Shown here piece after piece: positions 25,559 through 34,111 of a stretch of DNA of 64,000 bases. Position 1 is the first letter of the stretch; the number at the start of each line of letters is the position of its first letter. A program made the translations under genes and the position numbers. Under the pieces are notes generated by a model. The model was not told the origin of the DNA, searched no databases, and worked only from the letters and a program-made list of their open reading frames with translations. This DNA comes from Flavobacterium sp. HJJ (lineage in GTDB: Bacteria > Bacteroidota > Bacteroidia > Flavobacteriales > Flavobacteriaceae). The stretch lies in NCBI RefSeq assembly GCF_015351475.1, contig NZ_JADKPR010000004.1, positions 62,001 to 126,000 of the forward strand, given 5' to 3'.

Positions 25559-26017
25559 ATGAAAAACATTATTCACATAATGCTAATACTAACATTGGTA
25601 AGTTGTACAAAACAAAATCCTATAGAAAAAACCTTAATTGCTAATTCTGGGGAATATTGGAAATATTATACTTCAACTTCCGACTACACTTCTTATTACC
25701 AATTTAAAGACGACCATTTAAGTTATCCATGTAGTAAAGATGAAGATTATAAATTTTATGAGGATGCAACTGATGGCGTTATGAGTGAACAACATGAAAA
25801 ATGGTCTGTAACTGATGACAGTATAATGACTTTTAGACATTTTAAATATGATGTAGTGAGTTATAATGATAAAGTTGTTGTCCTTTTGGCTTTAACAGAA
25901 AACGAACCATATACTAGATATATTTTTTTAATTAAAGAAAACAAAAACAATCCAACTGTATCAGGTTTTTATGCAAAAAGAAAATACAATCCTGAAAAAT
26001 ATCTTTTGTCAAAATAA
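25559..26017 (+). CDS. Hypothetical lipoprotein
   Basis: A 152-residue lipoprotein with signal MKNIIHIMLILTLVSC and acylated Cys16. The mature part is rich in Tyr, Asp and Glu, with EYWKYYTSTSDYTSYYQF and WSVTDDSIMTFRHFKYDVVSYN; strand-rich, resembling small lipocalin-like lipoproteins of Bacteroidota, but I do not recognise a family. A second lipoprotein gene follows after 45 nt on the same strand with no terminator between, so they probably form a pair. Confidence 0.7.
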   Translation: MKNIIHIMLILTLVSCTKQNPIEKTLIANSGEYWKYYTSTSDYTSYYQFKDDHLSYPCSKDEDYKFYEDATDGVMSEQHEKWSVTDDSIMTFRHFKYDVVSYNDKVVVLLALTENEPYTRYIFLIKENKNNPTVSGFYAKRKYNPEKYLLSK

Positions 26018-26062
26018 TAAAAAATCAAATTCTTTACAAAGAAATTATATCCATTTATAATA

Positions 26063-26827
26063 ATGATAAAAAAAACAATAGTAAAAATATTCGGCTTCTT
26101 TCTAACCTTCTTTTTAATCATTAGCTGTGAAAAGAATAATGATTTAAAAGTAAATCTTTCAATTGAAAATATTAACAAAAAATTTCCTCAACTAAAGGCT
26201 AACAAAAAAGTTCCAGAAAATGAATTTAAATTCGAAAAAAGTTTGCGAAATGGAGAATTTAATTTTGAAATTCAGCTTTATTCACAACCCGAAGGCTTCA
26301 AAGAAAGAAATCAAATAATTGTCCTAATTAATTCTAAAAATGAAGTGTATTCTATTCCGTTATTCGCTAATAAATACAAAGATTATTGGGAGTTTCCAAA
26401 TGATAAACTGATTCCAAATGTTACTAAAATCAATACCACTTTTACAAAACAAATTAATAGCGCAATAGACTCTTTAGTCCCAAACAGCGATAGAAGAAAA
26501 GAACGTAAGAGTTATATAATAATAAATGAAATACTTACTTCTGTTTTAAATTGTAAAAACATTCAGGAAAAAGACAGTGCAATGGTTTACAAAACATTAC
26601 GCATGAATTATGATATTCCGGATGAAGATTCGGACTCAGCCCTAATAAGACTTCGAAAAAACTACGAATTAATGAAACCGGAATGGCATCCAGGTGAATA
26701 CTATATTAATTATAATTGTTATTTTGATGAAAGATATGCTCGTATTTATCAATTAAATTTTGTTGGAAATAAAATTAAAATTAAAACGTATCGTATGGAT
26801 TACGGTGATCACTTAATGTATTTGTAA
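26063..26827 (+). CDS. Hypothetical lipoprotein
   Basis: 254 residues. The N-terminus MIKKTIVKIFGFFLTFFLIISC places the lipid-modified Cys near residue 22. The mature part is charged and shows no motif I can name; a region near 95-115 (YKDYWEFPNDKLIPNVTKIN) and the C-terminal DERYARIYQLNFVGNKIKIK look beta-rich. It is probably co-transcribed with the preceding lipoprotein gene. I claim no function. Confidence 0.7.
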   Translation: MIKKTIVKIFGFFLTFFLIISCEKNNDLKVNLSIENINKKFPQLKANKKVPENEFKFEKSLRNGEFNFEIQLYSQPEGFKERNQIIVLINSKNEVYSIPLFANKYKDYWEFPNDKLIPNVTKINTTFTKQINSAIDSLVPNSDRRKERKSYIIINEILTSVLNCKNIQEKDSAMVYKTLRMNYDIPDEDSDSALIRLRKNYELMKPEWHPGEYYINYNCYFDERYARIYQLNFVGNKIKIKTYRMDYGDHLMYL

Positions 26828-27334
26828 GATTAATAACGAACCAATAAAATATTAACCGTTAAGAAATCAGTAATTTTTTATGCGCTGAACCAAGTTTAAT
26901 TTTTCTAAAAAGAAAACCAACGTCACTTTCAAAAAACAATAAAACTTCTTATAAATTTTCTTAAAAAACCAAAATATCTCCTTTTTGGATGTCGTAGTAT
27001 TTTTTCAAAAAAAATCATTTTTATTAATAATATTTCCTTTAAAAAAGACAAAATTACTTTGTCAAAAATAGAACATAAACCAAAATTCACAACCGGCATT
27101 TGTTACTATTTTATTTTAAAATGTTATATTTTTTAAACCAAAAACCGCTATTTTATAACACAATAGCGATAAATTTGCCAATTATTAAAAACAACAGTAA
27201 ACCTAGTGTTAGTTATTCGATTTAAAAAAAAGTATCGGCTATAGTAAATAGTACACTTTCTAAAATAAAGCAGTAAAAGTTTGCTGTCCAAAATACAGAA
27301 ATGTTTGGGTATCGTATAAAACCAAATATGGCAA
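26828..27334. other. Long intergenic region before leuC
   Basis: About 500 nt of AT-rich DNA with no convincing open frame. I looked for a leucine-rich leader peptide with an attenuator and for a T-box and saw neither. No clear terminator for the lipoprotein pair is present either. Confidence 0.5.
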
Positions 27335-27365
27335 TTGACGGCAATATAACTTTTTTTTACTTTTG
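27335..27365 (+). promoter_or_regulatory. leuC promoter
   Basis: TTG at 27335-27337, 20-nt spacer, TACTTTTG at 27358-27365. The leader is about 58 nt. Confidence 0.7.
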
Positions 27366-27429
27366 AACTTCTATTATAATTACACCAAAGTTTCTGTGGT
27401 TATACCAATTACAATTAAAAAAAAACAAA

Positions 27430-28824
27430 ATGAGTAAGACATTATTTGACAAAGTATGGGATTCACATGTAGTGCGTAAAATTGAAGATGGGCCAGATGT
27501 GTTTTTTATTGACCGCCATTTCATTCATGAAGTTACGAGCCCTGTTGCATTTTTAGGATTAAAATCCAGAGGTGTAAAGGTTTTATACCCAGAGCGTACT
27601 TTTGCCACTGCCGATCACAACACACCAACTATAAACCAGCATTTACCTGTTGCTGATGCGCTTTCTGCCAATCAATTACAGGCATTGGAAGATAATTCAG
27701 CTGAATACGGAATTTCTCACTGGGGATTGGGTCATCAAAAAAATGGAATTGTACACGTAGTAGGTCCAGAAAACGGAATTACTTTGCCAGGTGCAACTAT
27801 TGTTTGTGGGGATTCACACACTTCTACTCACGGTGCTTTTGGAGCGATTGCTTTTGGTATTGGAACTTCTGAGGTTGAAATGGTACTTTCTACTCAATGT
27901 ATTATGCAGCCTAAGCCAAAGAAAATGCGTATCAACGTAAATGGTAAATTAAGCAAAGGTGTGGGACCAAAAGACGTTGCTCTTTATATTATTGCTCAAT
28001 TGACTACTTCTGGAGGTACAGGATATTTCGCTGAATATGCAGGAAATGTATTCGAAGAAATGACTATGGAAGGCCGTATGACGGTTTGTAATCTAAGTAT
28101 CGAAATGGGTGCCCGTGGAGGTATGATTGCTCCTGACCAGACTACTTTTGATTTCCTTGAAGGAAGATTATATGCTCCTAAAGGTGAAGCTTGGACTAAA
28201 GCTGTTGAATACTGGAAAACTTTAAAAACCGATGCTGATGCTGTTTTTGATGCTGAATTAAACATCAAAGCTGAGGATATCGAACCAATGATTACTTATG
28301 GTACTAACCCTGGAATGGGAATTGGTATTACTAAACATATTCCGAACGCTGACCAAGTTGAAGGCGGAGAGGAAACTTACAAAAAATCGTTAGCTTATAT
28401 GGGCTTTCAGGAGGATGATGTAATGATCGGTAAACAAATCGATTATGTTTTCTTGGGAAGCTGTACAAACGGACGTATTGAAGATTTTAGAGCTTTCGCT
28501 GAAATTGTAAAAGGCCGTAAAAAAGCAGACAACGTTACTGCTTGGTTAGTTCCAGGTTCACACGTTGTTGAAGCACAGATCAAAGAAGAAGGTATTTTGG
28601 ATATTTTAACTGATGCAGGATTTGTATTGCGTCAGCCAGGATGTTCAGCTTGTTTGGCAATGAATGATGATAAAGTTCCTGCTGGGAAATATGCAGTAAG
28701 TACTTCCAACAGAAACTTCGAAGGCCGTCAGGGTCCTGGTTCAAGAACGCTTCTTGCGAGTCCAATTATGGCCGCTGCCGCTGCTGTTACTGGAAAATTA
28801 ACAGATCCTAGAGAGCTTTTTTAA
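27430..28824 (+). CDS. leuC: 3-isopropylmalate dehydratase, large subunit
   Basis: The 464-residue aconitase-family subunit isomerises 2- to 3-isopropylmalate together with LeuD, and in many bacteria also acts on citramalate. Motifs: [14 protein letters not shown] near the start, [15 protein letters not shown], and the three Fe-S cluster cysteines in [11 protein letters not shown] and in [12 protein letters not shown] (two). Length is normal for the bacterial LeuC class. It is the first gene of the leu cluster; leuD follows after 153 nt that contain a long inverted repeat. Confidence 0.97.
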   Translation: MSKTLFDKVWDSHVVRKIEDGPDVFFIDRHFIHEVTSPVAFLGLKSRGVKVLYPERTFATADHNTPTINQHLPVADALSANQLQALEDNSAEYGISHWGLGHQKNGIVHVVGPENGITLPGATIVCGDSHTSTHGAFGAIAFGIGTSEVEMVLSTQCIMQPKPKKMRINVNGKLSKGVGPKDVALYIIAQLTTSGGTGYFAEYAGNVFEEMTMEGRMTVCNLSIEMGARGGMIAPDQTTFDFLEGRLYAPKGEAWTKAVEYWKTLKTDADAVFDAELNIKAEDIEPMITYGTNPGMGIGITKHIPNADQVEGGEETYKKSLAYMGFQEDDVMIGKQIDYVFLGSCTNGRIEDFRAFAEIVKGRKKADNVTAWLVPGSHVVEAQIKEEGILDILTDAGFVLRQPGCSACLAMNDDKVPAGKYAVSTSNRNFEGRQGPGSRTLLASPIMAAAAAVTGKLTDPRELF

Positions 28825-28840
28825 AGGATTTATGAATGCA

Positions 28841-28961
28841 GATCAACGATTTTTGATTTCAGATTTCGTTAACCGCATCAAAATATTTTAAAATTCAATT
28901 TACATTTTACAAAAAACATTAACGATTTTTATTTTAAATCTAAAATCAGAAATCGTTAATC
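28841..28961. repeat. Long imperfect inverted repeat between leuC and leuD
   Basis: The 26-nt arms at 28841-28866 and 28936-28961 match at 23 of 26 positions when one is reverse-complemented, around a 69-nt AT-rich interior. A second nested palindrome (TTAACGATTT with AAATCGTTAA) uses the right arm. It could fold as one large RNA stem in the leuCD transcript. Confidence 0.7.
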
Positions 28962-28977
28962 AAAAATCAAAAATCAA

Positions 28978-29574
28978 ATGGCATACGATAAATTTAATAT
29001 CCTTACCAGTAGTGCAGTGCCACTACCGATAGAAAACGTAGATACAGATCAAATCATCCCAGCCCGTTTCCTGAAAGCTACGAAGCGCGAAGGTTTTGGA
29101 GACAACCTTTTCCGTGACTGGAGATACAATGGAGACGATACTCCGAAAGCAGATTTCGTTTTAAACGATTCAACTTACTCAGGAAAAATCTTGGTTGGAG
29201 GAAAAAACTTTGGTTCAGGTTCTTCTCGTGAGCACGCTGCTTGGGCAGTTTATGATTACGGTTTCCGCGCTGTGGTTTCTTCTTTCTTTGCAGATATTTT
29301 CAAAGGAAACTGTCTGAACATTGGTGTTTTACCAGTACAGGTAAGCCCTGAATTTGCTGAGACAATTTTCAAAGCAATCGAAGCTGATCCAAAAACAGAA
29401 TTAGAAATTAACTTACCAGCACAGACTATTACTTTATTAAGTACTGGCGAAAAAGAATCTTTCGATATCAACGGATACAAAAAGAACAATATGATCAACG
29501 GATTTGATGATATTGATTATTTACAGAATATTAAAGAAGATATTGTAGCTTTTGCTGACAAACTTCCTTACTAA
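28978..29574 (+). CDS. leuD: 3-isopropylmalate dehydratase, small subunit
   Basis: The 198-residue partner of LeuC. Diagnostic motifs are VDTDQIIPARFLK near the N-terminus, LVGGKNFGSGSSREHAAWA for substrate binding, and VVSSFFADIFKGNCLNIGVLPV. It is followed by a clear terminator, so leuCD forms one unit separate from the downstream genes. Confidence 0.97.
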   Translation: MAYDKFNILTSSAVPLPIENVDTDQIIPARFLKATKREGFGDNLFRDWRYNGDDTPKADFVLNDSTYSGKILVGGKNFGSGSSREHAAWAVYDYGFRAVVSSFFADIFKGNCLNIGVLPVQVSPEFAETIFKAIEADPKTELEINLPAQTITLLSTGEKESFDINGYKKNNMINGFDDIDYLQNIKEDIVAFADKLPY

Positions 29575-29606
29575 GATTATAAAAATTACAGGTTAATTTT
29601 AATAAC

Positions 29607-29638
29607 ACCCGACAGGTTTTAAAAAATCTGTCGGGTTT
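29607..29638 (+). terminator. Terminator after leuD
   Basis: Arms ACCCGACAG and CTGTCGGGT around an A/T loop, followed by TTT. The T tract is short. Confidence 0.7.
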
Positions 29639-29653
29639 ATAAATAAAATACAT

Positions 29654-29953
29654 ATGGTTTTAGAAGTGGCTGTTCTACAGGTAATCAAAGGAGAAGAAGT
29701 TCATTTTGAAAAAGATTTTACCATTGCCAGTCAATATATACAGTCCATTCCAGGTTATTTAAATCATAGTTTAAGAAAATCTATCGAGGAAGAAAACAAA
29801 TATTTGTTATTAGTCGATTGGAAAAAACTGGACGACCATACCATTGGATTTAGAGAATCCGAAGCGTATTTAGAATGGAAAAAATTGTTGCATCCTTATT
29901 ATAATCCGTTTCCGGTTGTAGAACATTATGAAATGGTTTTGGAGAATAAATAG
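29654..29953 (+). CDS. Antibiotic-biosynthesis-monooxygenase-fold (ABM) protein
   Basis: A 99-residue ferredoxin-like alpha/beta protein of the ABM family: VLEVAVLQVIKGEEVHFEKDF, a central IPGYLNHSLRKSIEEENKYLLLVDWKKLDDH and the helix GFRESEAYLEWKKLLHPYY. Some relatives oxidise quinols or haem, but many have no known reaction. It lies 14 nt before a methyltransferase gene and these two look co-transcribed. Their link to branched-chain amino acid synthesis is unclear. Confidence 0.85.
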   Translation: MVLEVAVLQVIKGEEVHFEKDFTIASQYIQSIPGYLNHSLRKSIEEENKYLLLVDWKKLDDHTIGFRESEAYLEWKKLLHPYYNPFPVVEHYEMVLENK

Positions 29954-29967
29954 CATTTTTAAGACAA

Positions 29968-30756
29968 ATGAAAGCTAACAAACATATCCAAAGAGACGGA
30001 CAGGAATCTACTAAGGTATTTGATAGAAGCCTTGCCAATGATTACAGGCATTTGTCTTCTATTCTGAAACCAGGGATGAAAGTTCTGGATATTGGATGTG
30101 CTACTGGTTTTATTTCAAAAGATATTGCAAACATAGTTGGCGAAAACGGAAAAGTCACTGGAATTGATAACACCGAAAGTTTGATTTTAAATGGACGTGA
30201 ATTACATAAAGAAGTAACTAATCTGGAATTAATTCATATTGATTTATTCGATTTTAATCCTGAAGAAAAATTTGATTTAATCGTTTCAGCAAGAACGCTG
30301 CAATGGCTGAATAATCCGAAAGAGGCTTTAGTAAAAATGAAATCGTTGCTGAAACCAAATGGTCAGATTTCGATTTTGGACTATGATCATACAAACTTAA
30401 ACTGGAATCCTTTGCCTCCGGAAAGCATGCAGGAATTTTATAATATATTCTTGAAATGGAGACAGGACGCCGGAATGAACAATAGAATTGCAGAAGATTT
30501 GCCAGCTTTATTAGAAGAAGTAGGCTTTCATTCGGTTGAAAAAATCAATTCGGATGAGTTTTATACCAAAGTAAGAGAAGATTACAAATCGAAAATAGGT
30601 ATTTGGTCTAAAGTTGCCGGTTCACCTCAAATGGTGGAAGAAGGTTATTTAGACAATGATTTGCGATTAAAAGCAATTGAAGAATATAATCATTGGGTAG
30701 AAACGGAAGCGATTTCGATGACAATGAAATTAAATGAAGTGCGAGGCAGAATATAA
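29968..30756 (+). CDS. SAM-dependent class I methyltransferase
   Basis: 262 residues with a Rossmann-fold methyltransferase core: motif I VLDIGCATGFISKDIA (about residues 37-52), motif II acidic end VTGIDNTES, motif IV FDLIVSARTLQWLNNPKEALVK and post-motif QISILDYD. The C-terminal 90 residues form a helical cap of the type found in small-molecule methyltransferases. The substrate is unknown. It follows the ABM gene by 14 nt. Confidence 0.88.
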   Translation: MKANKHIQRDGQESTKVFDRSLANDYRHLSSILKPGMKVLDIGCATGFISKDIANIVGENGKVTGIDNTESLILNGRELHKEVTNLELIHIDLFDFNPEEKFDLIVSARTLQWLNNPKEALVKMKSLLKPNGQISILDYDHTNLNWNPLPPESMQEFYNIFLKWRQDAGMNNRIAEDLPALLEEVGFHSVEKINSDEFYTKVREDYKSKIGIWSKVAGSPQMVEEGYLDNDLRLKAIEEYNHWVETEAISMTMKLNEVRGRI

Positions 30757-30780
30757 TATTTAATCAATAAATTCTCTTCG

Positions 30781-30872
30781 GACGACCGCGTGAGGGATTG
30801 AAGCGGAAATCCTTTTTTATAAAATGGAGCTTGGAATTTTATAAAAAAGATTGCAGCGTAAAGCCCGACAGC
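30781..30872 (-). repeat. Dispersed structured repeat, copy 3 (inverted)
   Basis: Read on the minus strand it gives GCTGTCGGGCTTTACGCTGC, AATCT, then a perfect 13-bp hairpin (TTTTTTATAAAAT with ATTTTATAAAAAA, 10-base loop), then GGATTTCCGCTTCAATCC. The flanks match copies at 15799-15871 and 19395-19475, with an unrelated stem. Confidence 0.75.
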
Positions 30873-30875
30873 AAT

Positions 30876-30913
30876 AAAAAACGGCTATGTACAAAGTAGC
30901 TTTTGCCGTTTTT
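30876..30913 (+). terminator. Terminator after the methyltransferase gene
   Basis: Arms AAAAACGGC and GCCGTTTTT enclose a second small stem (GCTA with TAGC), followed by T residues. Confidence 0.7.
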
Positions 30914-31024
30914 GTATTGGTGGCACGCCTAAAGAATTATAAAAAACAAATCTGTTAAAGCTCGACATAAGGCTTTTGACAACCAAAATTGACACAAAAA
31001 ATATAAGTCAATAATTAAACAATA

Positions 31025-32545
31025 ATGGAAAAAAGAAAAATTGAAATAATGGATACGACGCTTCGAGATGGTGAACAAACCTCGGGAGTATCCTTTTCGG
31101 CAGCAGAAAAATTAACCATTGCGCAATTATTGCTTGAAGAATTACATATTGACCGTATTGAAATTGCATCGGCTCGTGTGAGCGAAGGTGAATTTCAAGG
31201 GGTAAGCGGCATCATGTCATGGGCCGCAGAAAAAGGCTATACGAATCGTATCGAAGTATTGGCTTTTGTAGATGGCGGCATTTCTATCGAATGGATGAAA
31301 AAAGCGGGAGCGAAAGTACAGAATCTTTTGACGAAAGGTTCTTTGAACCATTTGACTCATCAGTTAAAAAAAACACCTGAACAGCATTTTTCCGAAATTG
31401 CACAGTCTATTGCATTGGCAAATGAAAACGGAATTGCTACTAATGTATATCTTGAAGACTGGAGTAATGGCATGCGTAATTCTCCAGAATATGTTTTTCA
31501 ATATTTAGATTTTTTAACGACTCAGCCTATCAAAAGAATATTGCTGCCTGATACTTTGGGAGTTTTGATTCCATCAGACACTTTCGAATTTATTTCAAAA
31601 ATTACCTCAAAATACCCTAACATACATTTTGATTTTCACGCACACAACGATTATGATCTGAGTGTTGCTAATGTGATGGAAGCCATAAAAGCAGGTATCA
31701 GCGGACTGCATGTTACTGTAAACGGAATGGGAGAACGTGCTGGAAATGCACCGCTGGAAAGTACGGTTGCGGTGATTAATGATTTTATTCCAGAGGTGAA
31801 AATCAATATTAAAGAATCGTCCTTATACTCGGTAAGCAAACTGGTTGAGACTTTTACAGGTTATAGAATCCCTGCCAACAAACCTATCGTTGGCGACAAT
31901 GTTTTTACACAAACTGCAGGAATTCATGCAGATGGAGACAATAAAAACAATTTATATTTTAATGATCTGCTTCCAGAACGTTTTGGGAGAAAACGAAAAT
32001 ATGCTTTAGGAAAAACATCAGGCAAAGCCAATATCGAAAAAAATCTGCAGGAATTAGGATTAAAACTAAACCCTGAAGATTTGAAATTAGTTACTCAGAG
32101 AATAATTGAACTGGGCGACAAAAAAGAAACAGTTACCAAAGAAGATCTGCCATACATCATTTCAGATGTTTTGGACAGCCAGACGTATAAGGAAAAAGTT
32201 GTAGTGGAATCGTATTTATTATCTCATGCCAAAGGACTGCGCCCTTCGACAACACTCTGCCTAAAAATTGACGGTGAAGTTTTTGAAGAAAGTGCACAGG
32301 GTGATGGTCAGTTTGATGCTTTTATGAATGCACTTTCAAAAATATATAAAGGCAGAAAAATGACTCTGCCAAAACTGATCGATTATGTAGTTCGCATACC
32401 TCCTGGAAGCAGCTCGGATGCTTTGTGCGAAACGATTATCACTTGGACAGACAACGAAAAGAAATTTAAAACAAGAGGATTAGATTCAGACCAGACTGTG
32501 GCTGCAATCATTGCAACACAAAAAATGCTGAATGTGATTCATTAA
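31025..32545 (+). CDS. cimA: Citramalate/2-isopropylmalate synthase family enzyme, probably (R)-citramalate synthase
   Basis: A 506-residue acetyl-CoA-dependent Claisen condensing enzyme. The TIM barrel starts with IMDTTLRDGEQTSGVSFS (Arg14, Asp15) and carries the metal site HFDFHAHNDYDLSVAN; VFTQTAGIHADGD and the C-terminal LeuA_dimer regulatory domain follow. Compared with the characterised Leptospira interrogans citramalate synthase, as I remember it, overall similarity is high, and the three residues that shape its pyruvate pocket (Leu81, Leu104, Tyr144) align with Leu79, Leu102 and Tyr142 here. That favours pyruvate as substrate and a threonine-independent route to isoleucine using LeuCD and LeuB. 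Automatic pipelines may call it leuA (2-isopropylmalate synthase). No other LeuA is in the window, so a leucine role remains possible. Confidence 0.7.
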   Translation: MEKRKIEIMDTTLRDGEQTSGVSFSAAEKLTIAQLLLEELHIDRIEIASARVSEGEFQGVSGIMSWAAEKGYTNRIEVLAFVDGGISIEWMKKAGAKVQNLLTKGSLNHLTHQLKKTPEQHFSEIAQSIALANENGIATNVYLEDWSNGMRNSPEYVFQYLDFLTTQPIKRILLPDTLGVLIPSDTFEFISKITSKYPNIHFDFHAHNDYDLSVANVMEAIKAGISGLHVTVNGMGERAGNAPLESTVAVINDFIPEVKINIKESSLYSVSKLVETFTGYRIPANKPIVGDNVFTQTAGIHADGDNKNNLYFNDLLPERFGRKRKYALGKTSGKANIEKNLQELGLKLNPEDLKLVTQRIIELGDKKETVTKEDLPYIISDVLDSQTYKEKVVVESYLLSHAKGLRPSTTLCLKIDGEVFEESAQGDGQFDAFMNALSKIYKGRKMTLPKLIDYVVRIPPGSSSDALCETIITWTDNEKKFKTRGLDSDQTVAAIIATQKMLNVIH

Positions 32546-32549
32546 AAAA

Positions 32550-32695
32550 GTTGCTAAGTTACCAAGATTGTAAGTTGCTAAGATTTTCTAAACTTTCTTA
32601 AAATATTGGTAATTAAGTAACGTATACAACTATAAAACTAAAAAATATTTAAAAAAGACTAAGCAAAAAACTTAGAATCTTTGTAACTCAGAAAC
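32550..32695. repeat. Long imperfect inverted repeat between the synthase gene and leuB
   Basis: Arms at 32550-32575 and 32670-32695 (26 nt each) match at about 22 of 26 positions when one is reverse-complemented, and pairing continues imperfectly inward. The inner spacer is AT-rich. The arms are built from near-repeats of AAGTTGCTAAG. Confidence 0.65.
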
Positions 32696-32711
32696 TTAAA
32701 ACTTAAAAAAA

Positions 32712-33773
32712 ATGAAATTCAACATTGCCCTTTTAGCCGGAGACGGAATCGGACCAGAAGTAGTTAACGAAGCAGTTAAAGTATCTGATGCTATTGCTAA
32801 AAAATTCAACCATGAAATCACTTGGACTCCAGCACTTACTGGAGCTTGTGCTATTGATGCTGTTGGAGTGCCTTACCCAGATGAGACTCACGAAGTTTGT
32901 ATGGCTGCCGATGCTGTTCTTTTTGGAGCTATCGGACACCCAAAATATGATAATGATCCAAGCGCGCCGGTAAGACCAGAGCAAGGTTTGTTATTGATGC
33001 GTAAAAAATTAGGTTTGTTTGCTAATGTACGTCCGACTTTTACTTTCCCTTCTTTGATTGACAATTCTCCATTAAAAAGAGAAAGAATCGAAGGAACGGA
33101 TTTAGTTTTCCTAAGAGAATTAACCGGCGGAATCTATTTTGGTGAAAAAGGAAGAAAAGACGGCGGAGACACTGCTTTTGACAACTGTGTATACACTAGA
33201 GCTGAAGTACAGCGTTTGGCTAAAAAAGGATTTGAACTGGCTATGACGCGTTCAAAAAAATTATGCTGTGTGGACAAAGCAAACGTACTAGAAACTTCCC
33301 GTTTGTGGAGAGAAACAGTACAAGCTATGGAAAAAGATTACCCAGAAGTTACCGTTTCTTACGAGTTTGTTGATGCTGTTGCAATGCGTTTGGTACAATG
33401 GCCAAACTCTTATGATGTATTGATTACTGAAAACTTGTTCGGAGATATTTTAACTGATGAAGCGTCTGTGATTTCAGGCTCTATGGGATTAATGCCGTCT
33501 GCATCTGTTGGAGAGCATACTTCTCTTTATGAGCCAATTCATGGTTCTTACCCGCAAGCAACTGGATTGAATATTGCTAATCCATTGGCAACTGTTTTAT
33601 CTGCTGCCATGATGTTTGAAGACGCTTTCGGATTAAAAGACGAAGCTGAAGCCATCAGAGCTGTTGTAAACAAGTCATTAGAACAGGGAATTGTTACTGA
33701 AGATTTGGCTGGAAAAGGTGCAAAAGCATATTCAACCAGCGAAGTTGGTGACTGGTTAGTTGCTAATCTATAA
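32712..33773 (+). CDS. leuB: 3-isopropylmalate dehydrogenase
   Basis: The 353-residue NAD-dependent enzyme oxidatively decarboxylates 3-isopropylmalate (and in citramalate users, beta-methylmalate). Motifs: LLAGDGIGPEVVNEAVKV, substrate arginines in LRKKLGLFANVRP (here LMRKKLGLFANVRP) and FLRELTGGIYFGEKG, the DKANVLE lysine, NLFGDILTDEASVISGSMGLMPSAS with metal-binding aspartates, and EPIHGSYPQATGLNIANPLA. It ends the leu cluster and is followed by a strong terminator. Confidence 0.97.
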   Translation: MKFNIALLAGDGIGPEVVNEAVKVSDAIAKKFNHEITWTPALTGACAIDAVGVPYPDETHEVCMAADAVLFGAIGHPKYDNDPSAPVRPEQGLLLMRKKLGLFANVRPTFTFPSLIDNSPLKRERIEGTDLVFLRELTGGIYFGEKGRKDGGDTAFDNCVYTRAEVQRLAKKGFELAMTRSKKLCCVDKANVLETSRLWRETVQAMEKDYPEVTVSYEFVDAVAMRLVQWPNSYDVLITENLFGDILTDEASVISGSMGLMPSASVGEHTSLYEPIHGSYPQATGLNIANPLATVLSAAMMFEDAFGLKDEAEAIRAVVNKSLEQGIVTEDLAGKGAKAYSTSEVGDWLVANL

Positions 33774-33821
33774 TAATATATTGTGCGTAGAAATGCACTG
33801 CCATATATTTCTAGATAACAA

Positions 33822-33856
33822 AGAGGCTGTTCCTAAATTTAGAACAGCCTCTTGTT
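33822..33856 (+). terminator. Terminator of leuB
   Basis: Perfect 11-bp arms AGAGGCTGTTC and GAACAGCCTCT with a nine-base loop, followed by a T-rich stretch. Confidence 0.85.
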
Positions 33857-34028
33857 TTGTCATAAAGCCATACAATCGAACATACAGAATTTTAAATCAC
33901 TAAAATTTTATTGTTTGTTATTCCAAAAAATCATTGACCTAAATGAAATATATGCCGTCAAAAAAGACAAGAATATTATACCACCACACTAAACTACATT
34001 AAAATTATTATCACATGTTTTTAAATAC

Positions 34029-34067
34029 AAAACCTTAGCTGTAATATTAAATCACAACTAAGGTTTT
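34029..34067 (-). terminator. Terminator at the end of the SusCD/fasciclin operon
   Basis: Arms AAAACCTTAG and CTAAGGTTTT around a 19-nt loop; 45 nt after the last susD-like stop on the minus strand. Confidence 0.75.
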
Positions 34068-34111
34068 TCGGTACAGAAAATTTAAAAATATGGACAGGTT
34101 AAATCATGAAA

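Noticed and set aside
26828..27429. Leader-peptide attenuator or T-box before leuC
   Set aside because: No leucine-rich short frame, no T-box motif and no terminator/antiterminator pair can be seen.
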